DNA from: Mangifera indica
Taxonomy: Eukaryota; Streptophyta; Magnoliopsida; Sapindales; Anacardiaceae
Length of the DNA: 64,000 bases
Assembly (NCBI RefSeq): GCF_011075055.1
Contig: NC_058137.1
Span: 15,733,463-15,797,462, forward strand
Direction of reading: 5' to 3'
A program made the translations under genes and the position numbers. How positions within the stretch are numbered: the stretch's first letter is position 1; every line of letters starts with the position of its first letter. The notes under the pieces were generated by a model, which saw only the letters and a program-made list of their open reading frames with translations, ran no database searches and was not told the DNA's origin. Shown in pieces: positions 35,877 to 47,194 of the stretch.

Positions 35877-37509
35877 TATATTATAATTAGCTTCTCTTAT
35901 CTTATTCTATGTTTAATTAATTAATTATTATTATATTTATTTGGGTTCTTTTATAATGTTATTAAGATTATATTTTGTATACCAACTTTAAATTTATTGG
36001 GTTGTGAGATGATGATTTTGAGCACCATAATATATATATTATATATATGTAATGGGATTTTATTGTGACATGTAATGTAACAATTTCATTGTAGACGCCT
36101 TTATTCTATGGGAGTATTCATTTTAAAGAATATACTAAAGTAATAATTTAGACGTTTAAAATTGCTCTGACTGGGGGGATCACATTCAATGTTTTTGGAA
36201 AGGGACTGGTTGTTAATAGGGTGAAAGGTCGTTTGATCTAACTAACAGACAGGTTGTTACAATTTTAATATAAAAAGAATTTTAGTTTGGTGATATGTAC
36301 AATCAACATTGATATAAGAGATTTTGGGTTTAAGTGAACTTAGAAAAAAAATTGTTTTTTTTTTTGATAGAGGTAAACTTGGATTTATATCCTATCTCAT
36401 CCTATTTGTTTTACAAGTTTCCAATATTCTAAATAAAAAACTACAATATGTCACACAAAATTGTAGTGTGTTAACAAACAAATAAATAAAAACAACATAA
36501 ATGTTATCTCTTGATAAAAAAATTCCAAAAATAAAACAAAAATTTTGATCGTTATCACACTAAAAAATATGTGATCTAATTGAAATCACTCTAAATGTAT
36601 ACAATGTAAAAAGATTGTAATCTCTCGCATCACATTTTGGCTAAAATTGTACATTTCTAATTGCAATGTAGATGCAATTGCACTTGAAAAAAGTGTGACC
36701 TTGCCAAAATCGCATTAGGTGATATTTGATCTTACAAATCTTACACCTTATATGTGGTTCTGTCCTATGGATTGCATCTTGCAATGACCAAAATCACATA
36801 AAAAAGATGCGATCTAATCGGATTTTGAAAGATCATATTATAATTGATGTAATTCAACAAGATTATATCTTTTCATGTCAGCTAGATTATCATATTTAAT
36901 CAAATCATTGATAAACCTTTTAAGGGTAAATTGGTAATTTAAAAAAAGTGAAGTGGTTAGGAATTATGATAATTTAGTTGTCTAACCTTGTGTTAAAACA
37001 CTTTTTCATCAATGAAGTTGAGTTTTAGGTGAAAATTTATAATTTTTCCAGTCAATTGATGAAAGCTTGTGGTTTCTCACACTTCGGTGGGAAAAATATA
37101 ATTTACTCTAAAAATAAAACTGTGAATATAAATAAATTATATAAACTTATTTGTACAAACTAATGCGACAATATGTAATTGAGTGATATAATTGTTTACT
37201 TTTTTTTCACTTTAAAATCATCAAATCAAATGTTAATATATCATATTATATGAATAAATTTATACAATTTTTTTGGATATGTAATATTACTTTACTCTAA
37301 TTTAGATCGAAACTAATTTATAAAGAATAATGTTATTTACATTTATAGTAAATACCAATTTGACTACTAATGATAATATATTATTATATAATTAAGTTTT
37401 ATTCTATCCTTAATTTAAAAATATCTAATTTTATGATAACACATCATCCAAATTGATAGTCATGAAGTGCACATAATATTATTCATCAATTAAATACCTC
37501 CAATGTATT
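35877..37509. other. 3' flank and spacer
   Basis: The patellin 3' UTR probably lies in about 35877-36100 (T-rich, with taatgg/aataaa-like words such as taatgtaac near 36070). Beyond it only AT-rich spacer with no recognisable gene. A tttttttt tract lies near 36356. Confidence 0.5.
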
Positions 37510-37872
37510 TAGGGCTGGATTCGAGCCGAGCCGAGCTCGGCTCGCAGCCAGCTCGGCTTTTTAAAGGTCGGCTCGAGCTCGATTCGAGCCGAATTTGGCT
37601 CGGCTCGAGTTTGGCTCGTTTTCAGCTTGGCTCGATAACGGCTCGGCTCGACTCGTTTATTATATCAAAACGACACCGTTTTGTATATATATATGGATCA
37701 AAACGACGCCGTTTTGTATAAAAAAATTTTTAAAAAAATATACCGAGTCAACCCGAGCCAGTTCGGGCTCGGCTCGAGCTCGATTGAGCCGAGCTGAGCC
37801 CGGCTCGTTTTGGGCTCGAACCGAGCCGAGCCGAGCTCGAGCTCGAGCTGGCTCGGCTCGAATCCAGCCCTA
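37510..37872. mobile_element. hAT-type MITE with 8-bp target duplication
   Basis: A 363-bp element flanked by aatgtatt on both sides (37502-37509 and 37873-37880). Its ends are inverted repeats: tagggctggattcgagccga and its complement. The body is built from GCTCGA/CTCGAG words and is strikingly GC-rich against the AT-rich flanks. The centre holds two short palindromes of the type aaacgac(g/a)ccgtttt. Eight-base duplications and TAGGG-type ends point to the hAT superfamily. No coding capacity; the open frames here are by-products of the repeats. Confidence 0.88.
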
Positions 37873-37880
37873 AATGTATT

Positions 37881-39300
37881 ACTACTGTATTTACTTTTTC
37901 GTTGCCAATTTATTAGTGGAATGCCCAGAAAACATAAATGCAAAATTGGGGTGTTTAAAACTAGTTATCGGTTTGATAATTTTTCAAATGGAACCACACT
38001 TTCAGTTAGGAGAAAATCATAAACTGAAACTAAATATATTCGAAGATTAACCGATTTTAAATTAAATAAAAAATACTAATTAATTGAACCAAATTTTCAG
38101 TTAATCGGTTTTGAATTGAATTTCAAAAGTTTATCCTATTTTTATTTTTTCATTTTTTAAAAATATGTTTAATATTTTATTCAATTTTTTTAAAACCGGT
38201 TATATTTGGCTAACTACTTTTAAAAAGAATTGGCAAACTAGTAATTCAACTAAAAAATTATTTTTTTTATATTTTTGAATTGATATTTGAACTAATTTTT
38301 TTAAATAATTTATATTTTAATTTGGTTTGATTATTGGATATTTTTTAACACCCCTAATGCAAGAGTTCTTTCTCAAGAAAACATAATGTAAATCTAAAGT
38401 TTATCTTCATAATTTAATTAACATATGATATAGTTACCTTTAGCATTAGTCAAAGGATAATAATTGAAGAGACAAATTTTAGAAGGTTTATGTAAAATAT
38501 CTACATCTCTTATTTTTATACTAATATAATCAAGTTTGACAAAGTTACTCTTATATATAAACTCAATATCCATTCAATTTTTATAGCCACAACTTCGTAC
38601 ACAATTTTTGGCCAAAATTTGGATACTTTGAGAGTTTATTTGATTTGGGTAACCTTTTATTACAAAAAATAAAAAATTACCATAAAAATATATTTTTTAA
38701 AAGATTACTAAGTATAAATTATTACTATATTTGATAAAATTTGATAAAAAATAGTAGACATTATTGTGTTTGATCAAATGTAATAAGAAAATACTAAAAT
38801 ATTATTTTACATAAATGTTTTTAGATATAATAATTTTAAAATATTTTTCATATTATATATTGCAACAAAAAAACCTCTTCTACACCTACAAAAAGAATAG
38901 GGGATTTGTAGATTTCACATCTACTTAAAGTGAGGAAATATGATAATCTTTGTTGTGAATTATTGTTATTAAAAAATAATTCATCGGATTTCCATTTTAC
39001 TTAATCTTCAATTTTGAGTCCAAAGCCAATAATGGAAATGGAGAGAAAAAAAAACCTCATACTACATAAATTTGATGAATTTTTTTATTAAATGATACAC
39101 AATTATATTGACCAGCAAAAAGAAACCAAGAAAACAATTATCTTGCCCTTCATTTTGATACTGATTGAGGTTGTGTTGTTGTGTCAGAAGAAGAATAGCT
39201 ATATTGATTCGATATATTCTAAAAATACCTTTGGTATGTGCCAACTTATATCAAATTTCTCAATCTTTTCATCGAATTACTTAGCTTAGACACCATATGA
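37881..39300. other. AT-rich spacer
   Basis: No gene recognised. Short open frames at 39062-39289 on both strands lie just beyond the rpoC1 stop codon. They might be more plastid DNA (the rpoC1-rpoC2 spacer or rpoC2), but I could not confirm this. Confidence 0.4.
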
Positions 39301-40030
39301 TTAGGTACCATATGAGTAGGCTCGACAAAAACCTTGTATAGTTTCTTTGATTTCTCGATAAAGAGAAATATGAATAATGGTGGTTTGAATGTATATACAA
39401 AGAATATCTTTTTTTAACACTTCTTATTATTAGATAATGTCCATAAATCTTGTGATAGGTATCCAAAGATTCACAGTGAACTCCAATAGAAGCTTCTTTT
39501 GAAGCAATAACGCATTGATCTAGTTACCACTGGAGCCATAAAAGACTAGCTAAATTGATTCTTTGTTGTCGATAAGCTCAAATTGCATCATTGGAATTAC
39601 AAAAAAAAAAAAGGTTCGTTTGTATACTTATAAGAATTCTCGTCAATTCTTTCATTTTGATAGTTTCTTTGATTACTTGGATTATAGCTATTTGCACAAT
39701 TACCTTGACGATTGCCGTTTGATAATACATAGAGTCCAATAAGCATATCTTGATTTGGTACCGAAATAGGATCCCCAATAATAGGAAACAAAAAATTCAT
39801 ATGAGAAAACATAAGTAAATAGGCCTCTACTTGTATGTCTGATCTATGTAATGTAGGCGCTTTATTCAGTAATACATGATGTCCCTACATAACTTCCTGA
39901 AGTATTTTCCATACAATCGGTCCTTTTTCTTGAATTTTACTCTTAACAACTCTTATATTTGAAGTAAGATGTTGTCTAATTAGACCACAAATTACAAATA
40001 TTTGGAAAAGCTCTATTGTTATTTCTTTTT
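39301..40030 (-). pseudogene. rpoC1: Plastid rpoC1 fragment (nuclear plastid DNA)
   Basis: The minus strand encodes the middle and C-terminal part of the plastid RNA polymerase beta' subunit: [28 protein letters not shown], then [65 protein letters not shown], and the C-terminal SYGT followed by the stop at 39301-39303. In-frame stops and frameshifts show decay. About 40 residues are missing at about 39826, between the blocks reading DIQ and [12 protein letters not shown]. That gap includes the catalytic NADFDGD motif. Exon 1 and the intron are absent. Confidence 0.92.
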
Positions 40031-40167
40031 TCAAATAGAAAAAGAAATCAATTCAAAGATTTGAATACACATATCAATTGGCAGGGATAGAAAAAGAAAT
40101 TAATTCAAAGAATTTCATTATATTTTTTCTAAGATCATTTTATTTCATCTGGTATTTTGTAGAAATA
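40031..40167. other. Junction segment between the two plastid fragments
   Basis: Contains an imperfect direct repeat about 51 bases apart (tagaaaaagaaatcaattca near 40036 and tagaaaaagaaattaattca near 40089). It may be further plastid spacer DNA or filler from end joining; I could not identify it. Confidence 0.4.
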
Positions 40168-40538
40168 ATCAAGTAGCATGGGGCACATGAAATCTTGTGT
40201 GAATTAGCAAGGACCGCCTTACAAGGCTAAATATTCTTGGGTGATTGATAGCAAAATAGGACCATTAGGGAAGACTGAAAAGAACCCCCATTGTGGAGTG
40301 AAATAGAACATGAAACCATACGCTCCCAAGCAATGGGAGAGATCAAGGCTTTAATTGTGTGCTTGTTGAAGAATAAGTCGGTGACTTATAAGTAGTGGCT
40401 TGGTTAAGGGAACCACCAGAGCCGTAGTGAAACTTTGTCTTTATAGCGCAATTGTAACTACTTATGGACATGAACTTGGGTGATTTATCCATGACCAGGA
40501 TGAAGGGTGAAACAAAGTGGAGGTCCAAGCCGATTGTC
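40168..40538 (+). pseudogene. rrn23: Plastid 23S rRNA fragment (nuclear plastid DNA)
   Basis: About 370 bases match a segment in the 5' third of chloroplast 23S rRNA: agtagcatggggcac, gtgaatta/cagcaaggacc, gaaaagaacccccat, gtgaaatagaacatgaaacc, gtggcttggttaagggaacc, gatttatccatgaccaggatg, gtggaggtccaagccga. Most differences from the plastid sequence I know are C to T or G to A, with small deletions. In plastid genomes rrn23 lies in the inverted repeat, far from rpoC1, so the two fragments were joined during or before insertion. Confidence 0.92.
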
Positions 40539-40597
40539 TGAACCTATTTTCAACTAGAAAATACCAATTCAAATTAAAACTTTGGTTTAGAATGCCT

Positions 40598-40630
40598 TTT
40601 ATATATGTGTGTGTGTGTGTGTGTGTGTTG
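40598..40630. repeat. (TG)n microsatellite
   Basis: About 13 TG units following atata, just beyond the plastid insertion. Confidence 0.9.
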
Positions 40631-43009
40631 TAATCATATGATATATTTTTAATTAAAAAATTACTTATTTACAAGATAACACATTATTATTGATACTAGA
40701 TTAATATTCATTAAAAATACATAGTAATTTTTATATGATTCTCAATTTAAACTTGATTATTTGGTTTCCTGACTAAAAATTCTTATATTTTGTTAGAATT
40801 GTTATTAATTTTCTAACTGAAAAAAATAAAGTTTATGAAAAGCAACGGAGAACTCAAGATTCGTACTTGAAATGAAAACCCTTTTAAGTTAGGAAATTTT
40901 GTGAATTACAAATTACAGAATTTTAATAAAATTTCAGCCAAAATCTGTGATATAATAGCATTAAATTTCCTTCTACTTGTGGTGTTATAAAAAGAATTCA
41001 TGATGTAAATGGAATTTAAGCAGAGAGGCACTTTCGTGGGTTTGTTTTATATTTTGGTTTAGCTTTTGAGGCTTTTGAGGCATGAAGCTGAAATTAAAGA
41101 GATATTTATTTTTATATGGCAAAAAGTAAATGCAGATCACTGAGTAGCAATAATTAATGGAATTCAGTGGGCTCGGCCTTATTAAGAAGTAATAAAAGAG
41201 GGGTTCATTTGTGGTCTCATCTCATCCCATCATTGGACAAAGTGGAAAGCATGAAAAGCAATTACTGAAGTCTCAAACTAAAGCAAACGAAGCACTGGAA
41301 AAAGAGGTATCCAATGTGCACTATCAAACTGTAGCTTCATTTTAATTTTTATTTTGATTATAAAAGTGGCCAAACATTCTACCGGTTTATTGTATTGCAT
41401 TAAAATAAGTGGGGCATATTGTACATGTAGGTATTTTGATTATTAGACCGAAATACGTAAAAATTTTATTTTCATTTTTTTTCTTTAACTTATTCATTTA
41501 TCTCTATATTTATTCTTGTATAGATGTAACAAATTTACTTAGGTATATTCAAACTCCAATTACTATTATGATATCTTATCTTAAAAAAAGATCTAGATTT
41601 CAGTTAAAGATGAGAAGTCACGTTAAGATAAAAGTCCCTTTAGTTTTGTTGTTATGTATTTTATGAGTCAAATAAAAGGACTAAAAGATCAGCAGACCAT
41701 TGTATTATTGGTCTAGGAAAAAGGTAAAGGCAAAAGAAAAGGATGAATCCATGTCGGGGTTTGAGTTGGATTTGGCGTTGGAGTTGGGTGGCACATATAT
41801 TCACATACATGGCCTTTCAATTTTGTGTGAGATGGCTCCAACGCAGCTGCAATTTGTAAACCCATGTGCCTTCTAAGCTCTTAACCATTTGCTTCAAATT
41901 TTGTCTGCCTCTTATTCACACTACTCTTCTTATCTGCTCATGTTATTAGATTTGATAACAACATTATTGTTTGTCCGTTGAATGCATTGAATTCAAACTG
42001 AAATGAATGTTTCATATGGCAGCACCATTCTATGATTACTGCAGTACAGTGGAATAAAGTAAAAGTTCAAATTGGATTCGATTTTTTGTTTATATAAAAT
42101 GTATAAATTACCCTTAATTATTATCAATTATCCATAGCAGTAAAAATACAAATCTTTGTTATTGTTCAATGCATACTTCAAATAAAAAGGTTAAAAAAAA
42201 AGGCAAGAAATTGTAGAGTCCACATTACATTGTTTAAGTCAGCAGGCGGTGAGAAAGCTTTGACGCATGCTTATGAGCATGTCTCTTGTCTGCTTTTCTG
42301 GACCTACTTTCAAATAATATTAATTTCATTCTCAATTCATTTTGTCATCTGAATATATATTATTGTGTTGGATCTACCCATGATAGGTTGACCCAATCCG
42401 ATTAGATAAATTGCTATGGACAGTTGGAGTATGATAGCTGGGCAATTGGACATATATAAAATGTCCCAACGGCCACAGATGAATGTAATGCTAAATATTT
42501 CTCTCCTTGGATACTCAAAAATTACTTGCACCAAATACATGAGGTAAGGTTGCAGGACATCCAACAATGCAAAAGCACTCACAGAGTCCAAACAAAAGTG
42601 ACAGTACAGAGGCAAATCATGTTGTGGAAAATAACACTGTGCTCAGACCGTTCTCAATACACATTGAACATAAATCCGAGTATGTTTGCTATTTTAATTC
42701 ACATAACTGGCTGAGATTTTTCTAACATTGCTATCAGAGTTTAGGGTGGATTATTTTTTGCAATTCTAAAATCTAGAAACTAAAAAACAGAAAAAAAAAA
42801 AAACTTGGATTATTGCTTAAATTCAAATTTTGGATTCGAATTAAATTAAGTCAAATTGCATGAAATTGAAACATAGAAACATGTTATGATGATGCCGGAA
42901 ATTGTGTTGTATGAACTGATCATGAAGTCGCATCATTTTTTGGCCAGAATTGATAAAAAACCAAGACTTAAGCCGTGACAATTTTGTTACAGTTTTGCTA
43001 GATTCCAGT
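40631..43009. other. Spacer without recognised genes
   Basis: AT-rich. Open frames here (for example 41409-41666) are low-complexity and have no recognisable domain. The base composition around 41700-42000 is slightly richer in G, without a supporting reading frame. Confidence 0.45.
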
Positions 43010-43553
43010 GATGTTAAAGCTAAGAAGTTGATCAGTTGAGACCAGAGATGATCTAGAGGATGTGAGATTGATTAAGGATAGGATGAAATAGGCCTAGGAT
43101 CATCAAAGGAGTTATGCTGATAAGAGACAAGATCTGGAGTTTGATGTGGGTGACATGGTCTTTGTGAGAGTAGCCTTTTATTGACATATGATGAGATTTG
43201 GACGGAAAGGTAAGTTGGCTCCAAGGTTTGTGGGACCCTTTGAGATCTAGAATGTGTAGGAAAGGTTGCCTACTAACTTGTGTTGCTAGCAAGCGTGACT
43301 AGATTCATAATGTGTTTTATGTGTCATTACTACGTAAATATATTGGTAACCCGACTTATGTGTTGAGGGTAAAAGATGTGGAATTGGAGGATAATCTAAT
43401 TTATGAGGACCGTGTAATTTAGATATTAGTCAGATAAGTTAAGCAGCTCAGAAACATGCAAATTCCACTTGGGAGGAACAGGATATGAGACAGAGATTCC
43501 TATATCTGTTTGAGTGAATTTTGAGGATGAAATTCTTTTAAAGATGGGAGAAA
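43010..43553 (+). pseudogene. Ty3/gypsy integrase C-terminal and chromodomain-type tail
   Basis: Fragments read QRSYADKRRQDLEFDVGD, MVFVRVA, GKLAPRFVGPFEI, NVFYVSLLRKYIGNPTYVL, VEDVELEDNLIYED, then MRQRFLYLFE. This is the end of a Tekay/del-like polyprotein like that at 22.3 kb. The polypurine tract aagatgggagaaa follows. Everything upstream is missing. Confidence 0.8.
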
Positions 43554-45060
43554 TGTAACACCCACAAGTATGCCCAAGGGTAATTTTTCCTTTCGCCTTG
43601 TGATTATGTTGGGCTTTGTTTATGTGCTATTTTAAGGTTGCATAACCATGTGGGTGAGTCACACACTCGTGTGTACGATGACAAGGGAATATAGTTTTTA
43701 CCCCATGTGATGTGTGAAATTAAGCAATTGTGGAGGCATATCAACCATTCATAATAGGTATGAACATGCATTCATCGATTTGAAATTGGATAAGGGTTAG
43801 TTTTACTATGAAGTTGGGATTTTCCATTAGTGGGAAATGTTTGGAACAAGTGCTCCTCCTTGGAAAATAAAAAAAGCGTTGTAGCTATTTGGCTCATTTT
43901 TTCATATACCACTTTCACTAAACAACAAAGTAGGATGAAAGAGGGATTCTTAGTGCAATCTTGACGCTGGAATCACAACCACACGAAGACTAATCACATT
44001 CTTAGGAAGAAAGGTAAGTAGATGGTTTTTCTTTCCCTATGTGGATCATGAGTTCATTGTGGAAATTTATGATTGGATTTTATTTTGTGTTAGATAAACT
44101 ATATTGGATATTCTGTTAATGATGTCACGTTTATTGTTGCTCTTTCATATCTAGTTGTGCATGAGTATATGTTATGATGAGATTAGTCTAAGTTTTGATT
44201 GGTAATTGGGACATAAGATTAGTATTTTGCTTGTGGGTGTTGATTTGTGATTAACTCAGGATGAATATATGTTTTAAAATGTTTGGTCTTGATTTTGTAC
44301 ATGTAGTCTTATTGGTTGTCTAGAATCTATAGAAAATTAGTCAATCAAAAATTTGCAGATTGCATGGAACAATTGTTACTGGGTAGCGGTATTGATCTTT
44401 CTACCTTAGTATAACATAAAGTTAGCTCGTTCACCTTAGGAACGTTCAGTAGGTAGTGTTTTGTAGTGGCTAGGAACGTACGTTTGGTATAGGAAAACTA
44501 TCCATTCTTGTCGACATACGTTGAATGAGTAAAAGAGTTGACATCGTTAGTCAGGACTTTGAGGAACGATCTTTTAGGCTTATGAGTAGCGCTCATTCAT
44601 ATGTAATAAGAAATGACTGATTCTACCTTTATGGGAGAAACATGAGGAAAAACAATGATAAAGCTCTAACAAAGATAGTATGAGATGGGAATTATTATAG
44701 GTGTGCCTGAATAGGTGGACGACGACACAAACATAAATTGGGCTAATTTTGAGTAAAAAATTGAAACGATGTGTCATCTTACTTTCACCACTAAGCTATA
44801 TGTAGTTTGGTTATATCATCGAGCTTAGTGCAGCGTGGACTCATCATTGAGCTATGTGTAGTATGACTAATCACTAAGTTATATGGGTGTGACTTACCAC
44901 CAAACTATATGCAGTGTGATTTATCATCGAGCTATGTGCAACGTGATTATGCCACAAACTATGTGCAGTGTGTGACCATTTATGTGACCTTAGCTCAAAG
45001 CTTGGCTGACATGTGTACAAGGTGTAAAGAATTTACGACCTTCGAGCAACAAAATATTGA
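43554..45060 (+). repeat. Gypsy 3' LTR
   Basis: Starts TGTAACACCCACAAGTATG at 43554, the same start as the LTRs at 22298 and 27659. It is longer and contains a minisatellite (44785-44980). The 3' border near 45060 is uncertain because a reversed copia LTR seems to end there. Confidence 0.7.
44785..44980. repeat. Degenerate 25-30-bp minisatellite, about 7 units
   Basis: Units share (a/g)(g/c)ctatgtgcag(t/c)gtga(c/t)t and tcatca(t/c) spacers. It lies in the distal half of the gypsy LTR and produces the open frame at 44909-45121. Confidence 0.75.
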
Positions 45061-47069
45061 TTATAAATTTTTAATAATAAACAAACATACAATAAAAACC
45101 CATTCTAGATTGCCCTTGTAGGATAATTAATTTACAAATAGGTTATTTACATTTATAAGGTGTTTATAGAACATACCTATATAGAGATGGGTTCTTTGAA
45201 TTCTAATGATTGAGACAAATCACAAATTTACTCTCAGAACAACAAAATATAGACCTTAATCTTGGTATCTATATGGAGTATGAACCAGATTGGAGGTCAA
45301 AACTATGCTCAAAGATTTGTTTGAATCATAAGAATGGTACATGGAATTCTTGATGAAAGCCACGATAGTAATCCTTCAATATATAAATAACGTGGCAGCT
45401 AAGATTTTGTTTTTCTTTAAGCACATGTGATGTGCACGTGCCTATTTACTTGAGAAACATATGCACATAGTGTGTATATACATACACATATTTAAGCAAG
45501 CTCCACTCGTGTGGGTTAGATAAATATATTATTATATTATATAATTTTATTTATTTAGTTTTATTTAATTTCAGTTTAATTAAACTTATGTTTCATATGA
45601 AATTATGAACTGGGCTTAGATTTATTCAATTGGATAAATTCAATTTAATTTTACATTTTTTCATAGACAACCCTAACTATTCAAAATTATTTTATTTTAG
45701 TTCTTAAGTATCATAAAATATATTTTTAGGTTTAAAGACCACTACAAAAAAAAAATGGTCTTTAGCGAGAGAAAATTAATAAGAGGATAAATATTCTGTC
45801 GTTATAACTACTATTTTTACAACTTTAACAACTAATTATATGTACTCTTGTAAAAACTAAACAAATTTATGCTTTTAATGACGGACTTTTAATTTTCTTA
45901 CTAAAAAAACTTATAAACTCATCGTTATTGGTTTTATAAGTATATAAAATCTAAAGAGGATTACGAACTGAACTAAATCCGAATATTTCTTTACATTATT
46001 TTTAGATATTTATATATATTTTTAATTAATATAAATATTTTTAATTTATTATAAATATAATTAATTAATTAATTTAATAAAAAAATCTTATGAAAAATAT
46101 TTTGAATATCCTTTGTGAAATCGAATGATTATTTTCTCTACTTGTACTCCATCATTTCGTGCCTTGTGCCTCTCCCTTTCTCCCTTTAAGTTTTTGTTCA
46201 TGAGGGGAAACAAACAAGTTAATACAACAATAACTAAACACAAATTAATTAAAAAAAAAAAAGAAAGGAAGAAGGCTAAGGCTTCTTTGTTTGTTTGTCT
46301 CATATAACAGAGATAGTTCTAATTGTGTTTCTAAGAAATTTCTCGATCTCTCCACTCTCTTCATTAAATAAACTCTCTCTTTTCACATCAATTTACTCAT
46401 AAATTTTTAGGTTTTGTTCTTCTTAAGCACTTAATTATTCTTTTCATTTATTCTTGTTTTGTTTTAATCTCTATTCGTTTTGATAATTTATTTATTTTTA
46501 TTTTTTTCTTTGGTTGTTTTTTTAAAGTAAGTTTGTTTTTGTTTTTTATGCAATTGTAGAAATTTTTTTAGTAGCAAATTGTAGAGTCAATTGGATAGGT
46601 TAGTATTGTGATTCGGTACTATAATTTTTTTCTCTCGTGTTAAATTTAGGGTTTTAGTACTTGCTGTAGTGAATTTGACCTTGCAAGTGTTTTTTCATCG
46701 TGTAATTATTTAATTTTTCATCATTTTTCATATATGGTTCTTTGATCTTATTTTTGGATTTACCTATCCTTAGTGCATAAGTTTTCTTTTTCACAATTTG
46801 GATATATTTTTGAGTTTCAATTTGAAAAATATTACTTTGATTTAATATAATATTCTTAGTGCATCAATGATAACAAACTAATATACTTGATGCTATCTAC
46901 CAGTTGCTATAAGTAGATTTTTTAAAATATAATAAATAAGATTATTTAATATAATATTCTTTATGTAATTTATGCATATTTAACCGTTAGATGGATTGAA
47001 ACTAATTATTTACTGATAAAATAACTCCCACATTTTGTAATTGATGATGTACACTGCATTATAAATTGA

Positions 47070-47101
47070 AATTTACTACACACACACACACGTACACACG
47101 T

Positions 47102-47139
<38 letters not shown>

Positions 47140-47142
47140 TGT
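47070..47142. repeat. (CA)n(TA)n microsatellite
   Basis: Two short cgta interruptions in the CA run, then about nine TA units. It lies just upstream of the CACTA transposase region. Confidence 0.9.
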
Positions 47143-47194
47143 TGATTTTGATCATTTCAGACATTCTTTATAAGTAATGACACTGGATAAGCAA

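Noticed and set aside
37503..38022. Arg/Ser/Ala-rich open frames on both strands
   Set aside because: By-products of GCTCGA repeats in the hAT-type MITE.
39062..39289. Open frames on both strands next to rpoC1 as plastid rpoC2
   Set aside because: Position beyond the rpoC1 stop is suggestive, but I could not match a confident rpoC2 block.
44785..44980. CRISPR-like regular repeats
   Set aside because: Adjacent degenerate tandem units without unique spacers, inside a eukaryotic LTR.
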